From contig JBOZRQ010000026.1 in the NCBI GenBank assembly GCA_050789255.1, forward strand, positions 1 through 64,000: 64,000 nucleotides of DNA. The letters run 5' to 3'. This document shows, in pieces, positions 6,792 to 15,874 of this stretch. Origin of the DNA: JBOZRQ01 sp050789255 (GTDB lineage Bacteria > Bacillota > Sulfobacillia > Symbiobacteriales > Symbiobacteriaceae). Both the position numbers and the translations under genes were made by a program. The notes beneath the pieces were generated by a model. That model did no database searches. It was not told the DNA's origin and worked only from the letters and a program-made list of their open reading frames with translations. Position 1 is the stretch's first letter, and every line of letters starts with the position of its first letter.

Positions 6792-7988
6792 ATGCGTAAG
6801 CTGCAACGGGCTGCGGTCTGGCTGCTCCTGGCTGCCATGCTGCTCATGTTCGCTCCCACGGCTCTGGCTGTAGCACCCCCACAGACAGCGTCCGCATCCG
6901 GCGTGAGGTACCCAGTCATTCTGGTCCCGGGCATTGCAGCAACCGAGATTTACAACCGTAATGAACTGGTCTGGCTCAACACCTGGCGCTTGCTGGGCAG
7001 CCAGCTTCCGGTGATCAGCCTCTTTCAGCTCAACTGGCTCATGCCGCTCCGCTTGAGCGCCGACTGCGCCACTCCCTACAGCGGGGGGACCGAACTTCGG
7101 GTCGGCGACCTGCTGCGGCACGGCCTGACCGACGTTTACAGCGGCCTGATCGGTTCCCTGAAGGAGCAGGGCTACGTGGAAGGCAGCGACCTCCGGCTCT
7201 TCCCCTACGACTGGCGCAAGGATCCCACGTTCGCCGCAGACCAGTTGGGTCAACTGGTGGACCGCACCCTCCGGGAGACCGGCGCCCCCCAGGTGGTGCT
7301 GATCGGCCACAGCCAGGGCGGGCTGATCGCTCGGGACTACGTGGTCCGGGGCGGGGCGCCCAAGGTAAAGGCCACAATCTCCCTGGCCACGCCCTTCCTG
7401 GGGGCGCCTATGGCCTACAAGGCGCTGGAGTACGGCTGGGACCTGGGTATCAAGGTGCCAGGAACAAACTGGGGCGTCATGGCGCCCGACCAGATCAAGC
7501 TCCTGGCCCAGAACTACCCCTCGGTGTATGCGCTGTCCCCCTCGGCCCGGTACTTCGACTGGTATCCCGAGGGCTACGTCACCCGGAGCGGGCGGAACCT
7601 GTCCTACCTCGAGAGCTTGGGGCAGGCGATTGCGCCCCACAACCGGGGGCTGAGCGACCGGGCTGCGGCCTACCAGCAGCGGCTCCTGAACGGCAAGGAC
7701 TACGGGGTCCTGCAGTTTGTGGTCGCGGGCTCCGGCCGCTCCACCTTCGCTGGCGTGGCCGAGCGCAAGGACTGGCTCGGCATGACCCAGAAAACCGAGC
7801 GGTTCCTCGATGGCGACGAGGTGGTGCCGCTCTACAGCGCCGACCTTGGGTACAGCAAAGACAAGTCCCGGGTTGCGCAAGCGATCGGCCGGGTGCAGGC
7901 CGTCTCGTACGTGAACGCCAACCACACCTTCTTCGCCCAGTCGGCTGCGGTCCAACGAGTCATCGTCGACTGGCTGGCCTCGCTGTAA
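6792..7988 (+). CDS. Secreted lipase-like alpha/beta hydrolase (LCAT/PGAP1-type)
   Basis: A 398-aa exported protein. Residues 1-26 form a classic signal peptide (RKLQR, a hydrophobic core, then PTALA before cleavage). The mature part begins YPVILVPGIAATEI, the oxyanion-side motif of lecithin:cholesterol acyltransferase-like and PGAP1-like lipases. The nucleophile elbow is GHSQGG, and FPYDWRKD is the conserved lid-side segment of this group. An Asp in DGDEVVP and the His in NANHTFF are the likely rest of the triad. It should cleave ester bonds of lipids outside the membrane; the true substrate is unknown. ATG 6792 has GGGGG upstream. The gene is monocistronic with its own terminator. Confidence 0.85.
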   Translation: MRKLQRAAVWLLLAAMLLMFAPTALAVAPPQTASASGVRYPVILVPGIAATEIYNRNELVWLNTWRLLGSQLPVISLFQLNWLMPLRLSADCATPYSGGTELRVGDLLRHGLTDVYSGLIGSLKEQGYVEGSDLRLFPYDWRKDPTFAADQLGQLVDRTLRETGAPQVVLIGHSQGGLIARDYVVRGGAPKVKATISLATPFLGAPMAYKALEYGWDLGIKVPGTNWGVMAPDQIKLLAQNYPSVYALSPSARYFDWYPEGYVTRSGRNLSYLESLGQAIAPHNRGLSDRAAAYQQRLLNGKDYGVLQFVVAGSGRSTFAGVAERKDWLGMTQKTERFLDGDEVVPLYSADLGYSKDKSRVAQAIGRVQAVSYVNANHTFFAQSAAVQRVIVDWLASL

Positions 7989-7996
7989 AGCAAAAG

Positions 7997-8033
7997 AACC
8001 CCTGACCTACCCGAAGGTGGTCAGGGGTTTTCG
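7997..8033. terminator. Bidirectional intrinsic terminator
   Basis: Stem AACCCCTGACC / GGTCAGGGGTT (7997-8007, 8019-8029) between the convergent lipase and HNH genes, with T residues on the right and AAAAG on the left. Confidence 0.85.
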
Positions 8034-8034
8034 A

Positions 8035-8580
8035 TTACCTCCAGCCCGTTGGCGCACAGGCGCCCAATAGTCGGGCGACGGCGCCTGAGTCGGTCAGTTC
8101 GACCAGGTCAGGCCGGGGCTCTGGTTCAAGGGCCACAGCTACGGCCACGTTTCCGCTGGCGACGGGGATCGGGAGCGGCAGTTTGGCCAACACCGGCGGT
8201 GCGGGCGGCCCGCCCTCCGGGCGAGGGGGCTCTACGCCACGCTGCTTGGCGAACTGCTCCGCCGGCATGTCGCCACGCAGGCCGTTACACTCCTCGCACG
8301 CGCAGATGCAGTTGTTCATGGTGGTGCGGCCACCCTTCGACCACGGTATGACGTGGTCCATGGTGTAACCGGCACCGCCACACCAGTAGCAGGTGTACCC
8401 GTCGCGGGAAAGCACCTTCAACCGGATGTATCGGTACGCAAACGGGTCGAACCGGAGCTTGATCGAGTCGCGCCCGATCCATTTCGCCCGATTCAGCCGC
8501 ACCTCACGCTCAGCGACCTTGCGCTTGCACGGCGTGAGGGTGCGCCCGCGAATATCAATGACTTGAATTAACTCTGCCAG
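8035..8580 (-). CDS. HNH endonuclease-family protein
   Basis: About 181 aa. The HNH core is complete: RDGYTCYWCGG supplies the first zinc Cys pair, YTMDHVIPWSKGG holds the catalytic His, the Asn lies in TTMNNCI, and CACEECN supplies the second Cys pair. After the core comes a Pro-rich and then low-complexity tail of about 80 residues. Related stand-alone HNH proteins occur in many Gram-positives and most have no known role; no phage or homing context is seen. The start is uncertain. The only upstream canonical codon (TTG 8646) lies within the promoter, and GGAGGA is followed after six bases by CTG at 8580, which I chose. Confidence 0.8.
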   Translation of the reverse strand: MAELIQVIDIRGRTLTPCKRKVAEREVRLNRAKWIGRDSIKLRFDPFAYRYIRLKVLSRDGYTCYWCGGAGYTMDHVIPWSKGGRTTMNNCICACEECNGLRGDMPAEQFAKQRGVEPPRPEGGPPAPPVLAKLPLPIPVASGNVAVAVALEPEPRPDLVELTDSGAVARLLGACAPTGWR

Positions 8581-8623
8581 AACAATTCCTCCAGAAAGAC
8601 TTCTGAGACAACAATCTCTCTTG

Positions 8624-8654
8624 ATTATAGCCCGCGGGCGCCCCAATCAGTCAA
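8624..8654 (-). promoter_or_regulatory. Promoter of the HNH gene
   Basis: Minus strand TTGACT (8654-8649), a 19-bp spacer and a perfect TATAAT (8629-8624). The -35 overlaps the stop codon of the upstream MFS gene, so the HNH gene has its own promoter. Confidence 0.6.
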
Positions 8655-9843
8655 CGTTTGTCCGGCGAAATGCCGTAAAGGCGAAAAGAGCGGTCGCCAG
8701 GGCCAGGAGACCTGCAACGCTGTACGGCAGTACAAAGCTGCCGCCCGCAATCATCACGCCGTAGGTCTTGGCAGCCACCGCAGACCCCACGTTTCGGCCG
8801 ATGATGCTGTAGCTATTGGCGGTGGCGCGCTCCTCGGACGGGGTGGCGTCCATGGCGAAGGCCGACCACAGGGCCATCTGCATGGTGCCGATGAACGAGC
8901 GGGCCCACAGCCCGGGTACAAACAGGAGAGTTGTGCCGGCGAAGCCGAGATAGATCAGAATGAAGCCTTGGAGCCCCAGGACCATGGCGTAGCCCTTGCG
9001 GTCGCCGACCCGCCCGCTAAGGTACGGCACGAAGAGCGAACCGAACCAGCCCATTACCCCGCCCATAAACATAATGGTCGAGATGGCTTCTGCATGCAGG
9101 TCAAAGCGTGCCGACAGGGTCACGTTCGTAAAGCCTTGGGTCAGCATGCCTGCGCCGCCCGCCAGCACGCTGACCAGGCCCAGCAGCAGGGCGACGCGGC
9201 TCGGCCGAATCCTGAGCCCGGCGCTCGCCCGGGCCTGGGGCCGGAACGGCAGGAGCATGCGCACCAGACCAGCCACGATGCCGCTGACACCAGCCACTAC
9301 AAGGGGCCACTGGTACTTGCTGAGGTCGCCTGCGGGCAGCCAGTCCACCAGGAAGCCGGCCAGCTGCACGCCTAGTGTGTTCCAAATGAAGAAGTTGATA
9401 AACATGAAGCTGAACACGGAGGCCCGGCGTTCCGGCCCAACCTCACCGGCGAGCAGCGGGCTCTCGTTGACCATCATGAGCGTATTGCCCACGTTGTATA
9501 CCGCATTGACGATCAGCAAGGCGGTAAAGCCCTTCAGGAAGGGCATGATCATAAAGGGGATGCCAAAGAGCATGGATCCCGCCACGTAGAGCCAGCGGCG
9601 GCCCCACCGGTCGCCGGCAAGGCCGATGGGCAAGGCGAACACCGCCATTACCAGCGAACCCACCAGGTTCAGGGTGCCGATATGGCTTGCGGTATAGCCA
9701 ATCTGGAGCAGGTGCAAGTTGAACAGGGTGCTGAAAATGGCCATGGCGAAGCCGAAGAAGGCATCGCTGAGGTAAAAGAACTTGATGGACCGGGGAAAAC
9801 CGATCCACTGCTCGTACAGGCCACGAAAATACGCCACATTCAC
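8647..9843 (-). CDS. MFS transporter
   Basis: A 398-aa membrane protein with about 12 hydrophobic helices. FALPIGLAGDRWGRRWLYV is a good motif A after helix 2, and the second half repeats the pattern with PYLSGRVGDRKGYAM. The substrate class is not evident; overall form is that of drug or metabolite exporters. ATG 9843 is preceded by AGGAG at 6 bp. It shares the divergent control region with uvrA, so the LexA box there could touch its expression as well. Confidence 0.85.
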   Translation of the reverse strand: MNVAYFRGLYEQWIGFPRSIKFFYLSDAFFGFAMAIFSTLFNLHLLQIGYTASHIGTLNLVGSLVMAVFALPIGLAGDRWGRRWLYVAGSMLFGIPFMIMPFLKGFTALLIVNAVYNVGNTLMMVNESPLLAGEVGPERRASVFSFMFINFFIWNTLGVQLAGFLVDWLPAGDLSKYQWPLVVAGVSGIVAGLVRMLLPFRPQARASAGLRIRPSRVALLLGLVSVLAGGAGMLTQGFTNVTLSARFDLHAEAISTIMFMGGVMGWFGSLFVPYLSGRVGDRKGYAMVLGLQGFILIYLGFAGTTLLFVPGLWARSFIGTMQMALWSAFAMDATPSEERATANSYSIIGRNVGSAVAAKTYGVMIAGGSFVLPYSVAGLLALATALFAFTAFRRTNVD

Positions 9844-9916
9844 GACTCCTGCTGTGATGCTTTGAGAAAGGTCGTGCCCCTTCGTACTTTACCATAGATG
9901 CAAACAGGAACACACC

Positions 9917-9946
9917 TTGCGAACTGATGTTCGGAAATGGTACAAT
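9917..9946 (+). promoter_or_regulatory. uvrA promoter with extended -10
   Basis: TTGCGA (9917-9922), an 18-bp spacer and TACAAT (9941-9946), preceded by TGG to make an extended -10. A second extended -10-like ATGGTATCAT lies at 9987-9996. Confidence 0.6.
9920..9933. promoter_or_regulatory. LexA/DinR (SOS) operator
   Basis: CGAACTGATGTTCG is a perfect palindrome of the Gram-positive SOS consensus GAAC-N4-GTTC. It sits between the -35 and -10 of the uvrA promoter, where LexA binding would block RNA polymerase. Confidence 0.8.
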
Positions 9947-10066
9947 TTCACCGTCTCCTTTGTCCGTCTCCATTGTGAGACGCCGTATGGTATCATTGGA
10001 CGATCAGGGCATTACCTTAAAGATTCCCGGCGCCACGTATTACCGGCGCGGGAGGGAGGCGTTCCT

Positions 10067-12928
10067 ATGGCCAAGGATAAACTCATCGTCAAGGGTGCTC
10101 GGGAACACAATCTGAAGAATGTGGACCTGGAGCTCCCTCGCGAAAAACTGATCGTCTTTACCGGCGTCTCCGGCTCCGGCAAGTCTTCACTGGCCTTCGA
10201 AACCATTTATGCGGAAGGGCAGCGCCGTTACGTTGAGTCGCTGAGCGCGTACGCCCGCCAGTTCCTGGGCCAAATGGACAAGCCCGATGTCGACTACATC
10301 GAAGGTCTGTCGCCGGCCATTTCCATTGACCAAAAGACCACCTCGCGCAACCCGCGCTCCACGGTGGGTACCGTCACCGAAATCTACGACTATTTGCGCC
10401 TGCTGTTTGCGCGCATTGGCCACCCGCACTGCCCCACGTGCGGCAAGCCCATTTCGCAGCAAACCATCGAGCAAATGGTCGACACCATTATGCAAATGCC
10501 GGAGTCCACCCGCATTCAGGTGCTCGCGCCGCTCGTGCGCGGCCGCAAGGGTGAGCACGAAAAGGTGTTTGATGAGATCAAGAAGGGCGGCTTCGTCCGC
10601 ATGCGGGTCAACGGTGAGGTGCTCGACGTTACCGCCGAGCCCCCCGCCCTGGACAAGAAGAAGAAGCACACCATCGAGGTGGTCATCGACCGCCTGGTGG
10701 TGCGCCCCGACATGCAGAAGCGCCTGGCGGACTCTCTTGAGACCGCCACGAAGCTGACCGGCGGCATCGTCACCATCGACGTGGTCGGCGGCGCCGAAAT
10801 TCTCTTCAGCCAGAACTTCGCCTGCCCCGACTGCGGCACTTCGATTGATGAGCCCCAGCCCCGCATGTTCTCGTTCAACAATCCCTTCGGCGCCTGCCCA
10901 GCCTGTACGGGCCTTGGCAGCAACAACGAAATCGACCCGGGGCTGATCATCGACCGGCGCAAATCGATTGAGGACGGCGCCCTGGTGCCGTGGGCGAACA
11001 CCACCTCGAACTACTTCCTCAACATGGTGGACGCCCTGTGCGACCAGATTGGCCTCAACAAGAGCCAGCCGCTCGATGAGCAGGACCCCAAGTTCACCGA
11101 CATCCTGCTCTTCGGGTACCCCGATGGCAAGGTGCGCTTCAAGTACGAGAACATGTACGGCCAGGTGAAAACCTACGAAGTAATCTTCGAGGGCGCCGTC
11201 AAGACGCTGGAGCGCAACTACAAGGAGTCCACCAGCGACTATGTCCGGGAGTCGATCGAGGAGTTCATGACCTCCCGGCCCTGCCCGGCCTGCAAGGGCG
11301 CCCGCCTCAAGCCGGAGTCCCTGGCGGTCAAGGTCGGCGGTCTCTCCATTTCCGATGTCACCACCATGGATGTGCTTCACGCCCGCGACTTCTTCAAGGG
11401 TCTGGAGCTCACCCCCCGTGAGCTGGCCATCGGCCGGCAGATCCTCAAGGAGGTCGACGAGCGGCTGGGCTTCCTGGTCAACGTCGGCCTGGACTACCTC
11501 AACCTCAGCCGTGCGGCGGGCACCCTGTCGGGCGGCGAGGCGCAGCGCATTCGACTGGCCACGCAGATCGGCTCGCACCTGGTCGGCGTGCTCTATATCC
11601 TCGACGAGCCGTCCATTGGCCTGCACCAGCGCGACAATGAGCGGCTGATTGCCACGCTCAAGCGCCTGCGCGACCTGGGCAACACGCTGATCGTGGTCGA
11701 GCACGACGAGGACACCATGCTCGAGGCGGACTGGGTGGTCGACATCGGCCCCGGTGCGGGCGTTCACGGCGGCCACATCCTCCACAGCGGGCCGCTGAAC
11801 ACCCTGCTGGAGAACGTGGACTCCCTCACTGGCGCCTACCTCTCCGGCCGCAAGGAGATTCCGATTCCCGTGCAGCGGCGCAAGACCAACGGCAAGTGGC
11901 TTACGGTGAAGGGCGCCCGGGAGCACAACCTGAAGGCGGTCGACCTGCGGGTCCCGCTGGGCACCTTCAGCTGCGTTACAGGCGTGTCGGGCTCCGGCAA
12001 GTCGACGCTCATCAACGAAATCCTCTACAAGCGGCTGGCTGCCGACCTGAACGGCGCCCGCCAGCGTGCCGGCGAGCACGAAGCGATCGAAGGACTGGAG
12101 CACCTCGAAAAGGTGATCGACATCGACCAGTCGCCGATCGGGCGCACCCCGCGGTCGAACCCGGCCACCTACACGGGCGTCTTCGACCTGATTCGCGACC
12201 TCATGGCCCAGACCCCCGAGGCCAAGATGCGCGGGTACAAGCAGGGCCGCTTCTCCTTCAACGTGCGCGGCGGCCGCTGCGAGGCCTGTAAGGGCGACGG
12301 CATCATCAAGATCGAAATGCACTTCCTGCCCGACGTCTACGTGCCCTGCGAGGTCTGTAAGGGCGCCCGCTACAACCGGGAGACGCTTGAGGTGCACTAC
12401 AAGGGCAAGAACATCGCCGAAATCCTCGACATGACCGTCGATGACGCGGTGGAGTTCTTCCGCCCCATCCCCCGCATCTATAGGAAGATGCAGACCATGC
12501 AGGACGTTGGCCTGGGCTACATCAAGCTCGGGCAACCGGCCACCCAGCTATCGGGCGGCGAGGCGCAGCGGGTCAAGCTGGCCACCGAGCTCTCCCGCCG
12601 CTCCCAGGGCAAAACCATCTATATCCTCGACGAGCCTACCACCGGCCTGCATATCGCCGACGTGCACAAGCTCCTGGAGGTGCTCCAGCGCCTGGTGGAC
12701 AACGGCGACACCGTGCTGGTAATCGAGCACAACCTCGATGTGATCAAGCAGGCCGACTGGATCATCGACCTCGGGCCCGAGGGCGGCGACCGGGGCGGGC
12801 GCATCATCGCAGAGGGCACGCCCGAGCAGGTCTGCGAGGTCTCCGGATCCTACACCGGCCTCTTCCTGCGCCGCCACATGGAGCGGCAGCAGGGCCTGCA
12901 GCGGCTCGAAACTGTCGCCGGCGACTAA
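10067..12928 (+). CDS. uvrA: UvrABC system protein A
   Basis: A 953-aa DNA damage sensor ATPase of nucleotide excision repair, which loads UvrB on lesions. Two ABC modules are complete: Walker A motifs GVSGSGKSS and GVSGSGKST, signatures LSGGEAQRIRLA and LSGGEAQRVKLA, and Walker B motifs ILDEPSIGLH and ILDEPTTGLH. Zinc modules appear as CPTCGKP, CPDCG with CPACTG, and CEACKGDG with CEVCKGARY. Length is normal. ATG 10067 has GGAGGGAGG upstream. The SOS box in its promoter predicts damage induction. uvrB is not adjacent, and uvrC lies 4 kb downstream in a separate unit. Confidence 0.98.
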   Translation: MAKDKLIVKGAREHNLKNVDLELPREKLIVFTGVSGSGKSSLAFETIYAEGQRRYVESLSAYARQFLGQMDKPDVDYIEGLSPAISIDQKTTSRNPRSTVGTVTEIYDYLRLLFARIGHPHCPTCGKPISQQTIEQMVDTIMQMPESTRIQVLAPLVRGRKGEHEKVFDEIKKGGFVRMRVNGEVLDVTAEPPALDKKKKHTIEVVIDRLVVRPDMQKRLADSLETATKLTGGIVTIDVVGGAEILFSQNFACPDCGTSIDEPQPRMFSFNNPFGACPACTGLGSNNEIDPGLIIDRRKSIEDGALVPWANTTSNYFLNMVDALCDQIGLNKSQPLDEQDPKFTDILLFGYPDGKVRFKYENMYGQVKTYEVIFEGAVKTLERNYKESTSDYVRESIEEFMTSRPCPACKGARLKPESLAVKVGGLSISDVTTMDVLHARDFFKGLELTPRELAIGRQILKEVDERLGFLVNVGLDYLNLSRAAGTLSGGEAQRIRLATQIGSHLVGVLYILDEPSIGLHQRDNERLIATLKRLRDLGNTLIVVEHDEDTMLEADWVVDIGPGAGVHGGHILHSGPLNTLLENVDSLTGAYLSGRKEIPIPVQRRKTNGKWLTVKGAREHNLKAVDLRVPLGTFSCVTGVSGSGKSTLINEILYKRLAADLNGARQRAGEHEAIEGLEHLEKVIDIDQSPIGRTPRSNPATYTGVFDLIRDLMAQTPEAKMRGYKQGRFSFNVRGGRCEACKGDGIIKIEMHFLPDVYVPCEVCKGARYNRETLEVHYKGKNIAEILDMTVDDAVEFFRPIPRIYRKMQTMQDVGLGYIKLGQPATQLSGGEAQRVKLATELSRRSQGKTIYILDEPTTGLHIADVHKLLEVLQRLVDNGDTVLVIEHNLDVIKQADWIIDLGPEGGDRGGRIIAEGTPEQVCEVSGSYTGLFLRRHMERQQGLQRLETVAGD

Positions 12929-12933
12929 ACAAT

Positions 12934-12966
12934 AACCCCCTGGCAGGGGCTTCCTGCCAGGGGGTT
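12934..12966. terminator. Bidirectional intrinsic terminator
   Basis: A 14-bp perfect stem AACCCCCTGGCAGG / CCTGCCAGGGGGTT (12934-12947, 12953-12966) between convergent uvrA and the CPBP protease gene, with T and A flanks. Confidence 0.9.
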
Positions 12967-12972
12967 TGTTCA

Positions 12973-13701
12973 TCAGGTCATGGGGAGATTGGGGAAGTAC
13001 CGGGCGGCCACATGCGCCAGCATGAAGCCGAAGAAGTCCATGAGCCCATGTGCTGCCACCAGCGGGCCAAGGTTCCGGCGCTTCCAGAAGTAGAGGCCGG
13101 TGGGGATGCCAAAGAAGATGCCCTTGCTGAGCGCCGAGAGCAAGCCGTACCCAGGCCAGTGGACGAGGCCGAAGACCAAGCCGCTGCCCACCACACAGAC
13201 CCAACCGGGCAGCCCCAGCCGTTCCAGGCGGGAGATCAGGTAGCCCCGGAAGAGCATCTCCTCGCTGACGCCCGCCATGAGGGCGGTCCCGAAGGCGATC
13301 AGGGTGAACGTGCCGGTGCTGTAATCGCCGAAGCTCTTCAGCAGCGTGCTTGCGGAGGAGCCCTCCATGACGCCGGGCGTCAGCTTCATAATCAGTGGTG
13401 CCATGGCCAGGCTGCCAAGGAAGTTCACGGCCATGAGGCCAATGATGATGCCAATGTCGTAGTCCTTCCATTTTCCGAGAAAGCCGAGGGGGCGGAAGCC
13501 GTCGCCATCGAAGGCGGCAAAGGCAAACGCCACAGCCAGAATGCCGACTTGACCAAACGCGGCGCTGCCGATCAGCGACAGTTTGAGCAGGGCAGCCACC
13601 ACCGGCAGGCCCACGAACGCGACGAGAAACGCTACGACCATGCCGGCCAGCCAGGCGATTCTGCGCCACGGAATGCTTCGAGTGACGGGAGCAGGCTGCA
13701 A
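12973..13701 (-). CDS. CPBP-family intramembrane metalloprotease
   Basis: About 242 aa with six to seven hydrophobic helices. SEEMLFRGYLISRLE is the E-E-x3-R motif, GLVHWPGY holds the second conserved His, and FFGF/HGLMD near the end fits the third. This Abi/CAAX protease-like group processes or protects membrane peptides; its substrate here is unknown. I prefer the TTG at 13701, since GGAGG precedes it by 8 bases. The ATG at 13716 lies across that ribosome binding site and would add five residues. It is monocistronic. A second member lies at 35764-36687. Confidence 0.8.
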   Translation of the reverse strand: MQPAPVTRSIPWRRIAWLAGMVVAFLVAFVGLPVVAALLKLSLIGSAAFGQVGILAVAFAFAAFDGDGFRPLGFLGKWKDYDIGIIIGLMAVNFLGSLAMAPLIMKLTPGVMEGSSASTLLKSFGDYSTGTFTLIAFGTALMAGVSEEMLFRGYLISRLERLGLPGWVCVVGSGLVFGLVHWPGYGLLSALSKGIFFGIPTGLYFWKRRNLGPLVAAHGLMDFFGFMLAHVAARYFPNLPMT

Positions 13702-13870
13702 AGATGTGACCTCCATTCGTTGTGGCGGCGTGTGCCCACAAACTTCGAGATTGCCCGCGGAAATCCTGTAGGTATGTGGCTGTAAGATTCTCCGGCGGCA
13801 GGAGACGTCAAGACTTTCACGAATTCAGCACAGGATGTCGATGTCGTACTTCGTTGAAGGAGAGAGGGCT

Positions 13871-15841
13871 TTGCCTTCCCGCTATAACTGTCCAGCCTGC
13901 GGGGCCGCCGTGTCAGCGGAGGCCCGTTATTGTGACCACTGTGGAACGCCGCTCTCCCCGGGTGCGGTGCTGTCCCGGCGCCCGAGCAGGGCGCCCGGCC
14001 GTATCGCGGTGTGGGCCTTCGTACTGATTCTCTTCACCCTCTTTGGGGCGGGCAGCCTCGGCGGGTTCCTATACAAGGCCAACCGTTGGCCCTGGCAGCC
14101 CACGCTGGCTGCCGGCACCGACCTGGCCCAGGACTTCAAGCCGCCACTGCCCACCAACCAGGATACGCGCCAGCAGGAGGGGTATTTCCGCTCCCTGGTT
14201 GCGATTACCGTGCGCGGACCCAACGGCAATCGGGACGGCTCCGGCTTCATTCTCTCCTCGAAGGGGCATGTGATCACTGCCGCCCACGTGGTGGAGGGGG
14301 CCAAGTGCGTTACCGTCACCGACCACAACCTCAAGCAGCACCAGGGCAGGGTCCTGCGGACCGACCCCAACTGGGACGTCGCCGTAATTGGGGTGCCAAC
14401 GCTGATTAACCCGCCGGCCTCGCTGGAGGTCGGCGAGTCCCGGTCGCTCGGCTTCGACGAAGAGCTCTATATATTGGGCACGCCTAGGGGCGCCGGGGCT
14501 GCTACCCACTCGACCGTGCGCTACAGCAACATCGCTCGCGATCAGAAGATCGACTCCGTCTTCTTTAAGGAACTGATCGTGACCACCGGCGCCGTTGTGC
14601 TGGAGGGCACCAGCGGCGGCCCGCTGGTGCAAAAGTCCTCGGGCAAGGTGGTCGGCGTGGTCACAGCTGGGTCGGGAACCACGGTCGGCTATGCCGTGCC
14701 GGTGGACGCGGTCGCCGCCCTGTTTGCCAACTGGAGAGCGCTGCCGCTGGAAGGCACCTGCTCCAACGATCCCACCGCCCGCACCACCCCGCTCTCCCTG
14801 GCCGTCATCGTACCCCAGTCGGGCCGGCATGGCGTGTGGGGCAACGACCTGGCCGACGGCGCCCTGCTTGCGCTGCGCGACATGGAGACCGACCTGCGGC
14901 GCGCCGGTTACGACGTAACGCTCCAGAAGCATGATGACCAGGGCAGCGTAGCCCTTGCCGGGGAGATTGCCCGGCGCGTGGAGTACGATCCGGCGGTCAT
15001 TGGCGTGGTTGGCAGCCTGGAGAGCAACGTGACGGCAGAGATCGCCGCAGCGCTGAAGGGGAGCAGCCTGCCCATGGTTGCCCCCATGGCCACGGCCGAC
15101 AGCCTGACGGCCCGGGGCTGGACTCACTTCAACCGCCTGGTGGCCAACGCACGGCGCCAGGGGGCGGCTGCAGCCCGCTTTGCGGCAGAGCGAATGGGCA
15201 GAAGGGCCGTCTACGTGCTGGAAGACGGCACCCCCGACGGCACGGCTCAGGCCACTGCCTTCACGACGGCCGCACAGGTGCTTTCGCTCAAGGTGGTCGA
15301 CCGGGCGCAGATCTCCGGCAGCGTTGATTACGAGTCCCTCAAGGAGAAGATCGCGGCGGCCCAGGCGGACGCCATTTACTACGCCGGGGGCAGCGACGTG
15401 GCCCTCCAGGTGATTCAGGGGCTGCGCAACGCCGGCGTCTCCCTGCCCATCCTGGGCGCCGACACGCTAAACGACACCCGTTTCCGGGCCCTGCCAACCT
15501 CCGTGTCGCAGAAGGTCTACTTTACCTCGCTGACTGTCGGCGACAACGACCGGTTCCGCCGGATCTTCGAGGACACCCTCGGCAAGCCTTCGGGCGGTTA
15601 CGCATCCTACGGCTACGACGCTGCCCGGGTGATCCTGGAGGCACTGGTGCGCTACGGGATCACCAACCCGGGCAAGGTGCCCGCCCGCTCCGAACTGGCC
15701 GCATTGGTCCGGCAGACTCGGGGCCAGTCCGGGCGCACAGCACCCATCACCTTCGATGAGAATGGCGAAAACCGGACGTCGCTGGTCTACATGTTCGAGT
15801 GGACGGCCGGGCGCCCGGAGCTTCGACAAGAGATGCAATAA
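13871..15841 (+). CDS. Zinc ribbon / trypsin-like protease / periplasmic-binding (LivJ-type) fusion
   Basis: A 656-aa membrane-anchored protein with four parts. Residues 7-24 form a zinc ribbon (CPAC and CDHC). Residues 45-67 are one membrane helix, which would leave the ribbon inside and the rest outside. Residues about 100-290 are an HtrA/S1-type serine protease with a full triad: His in ITAAHVVEG, Asp in DPNWDVAVIG, Ser in GTSGGPLV. Residues about 300-650 are a type I periplasmic-binding domain of the branched-chain amino-acid/LivJ kind (GAHL-like opening LAVIVPQSG, VGVVGSLES, PMVAPMATAD, YASYGYDAARV). A ligand-sensing domain on a protease is unusual. TTG 13871 follows AAGGAGAG at 6 bp; ATG 13835 or 13841 are alternatives. 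Monocistronic. Confidence 0.85.
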   Translation: MPSRYNCPACGAAVSAEARYCDHCGTPLSPGAVLSRRPSRAPGRIAVWAFVLILFTLFGAGSLGGFLYKANRWPWQPTLAAGTDLAQDFKPPLPTNQDTRQQEGYFRSLVAITVRGPNGNRDGSGFILSSKGHVITAAHVVEGAKCVTVTDHNLKQHQGRVLRTDPNWDVAVIGVPTLINPPASLEVGESRSLGFDEELYILGTPRGAGAATHSTVRYSNIARDQKIDSVFFKELIVTTGAVVLEGTSGGPLVQKSSGKVVGVVTAGSGTTVGYAVPVDAVAALFANWRALPLEGTCSNDPTARTTPLSLAVIVPQSGRHGVWGNDLADGALLALRDMETDLRRAGYDVTLQKHDDQGSVALAGEIARRVEYDPAVIGVVGSLESNVTAEIAAALKGSSLPMVAPMATADSLTARGWTHFNRLVANARRQGAAAARFAAERMGRRAVYVLEDGTPDGTAQATAFTTAAQVLSLKVVDRAQISGSVDYESLKEKIAAAQADAIYYAGGSDVALQVIQGLRNAGVSLPILGADTLNDTRFRALPTSVSQKVYFTSLTVGDNDRFRRIFEDTLGKPSGGYASYGYDAARVILEALVRYGITNPGKVPARSELAALVRQTRGQSGRTAPITFDENGENRTSLVYMFEWTAGRPELRQEMQ

Positions 15842-15843
15842 CG

Positions 15844-15874
15844 AGAGGCAGGCACGAACGCCTGCCTCTTTTTA
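15844..15874 (+). terminator. Intrinsic terminator
   Basis: Stem AGAGGCAGG / CCTGCCTCT (15844-15852, 15861-15869) followed by TTTTTAT. Confidence 0.9.

Noticed and set aside
10187..12535. A 782-codon open frame antisense to uvrA
   Set aside because: It is a shadow of the GC-rich uvrA codons. The protein is His/Leu/Val-rich without motifs, while uvrA on the other strand has every family motif.
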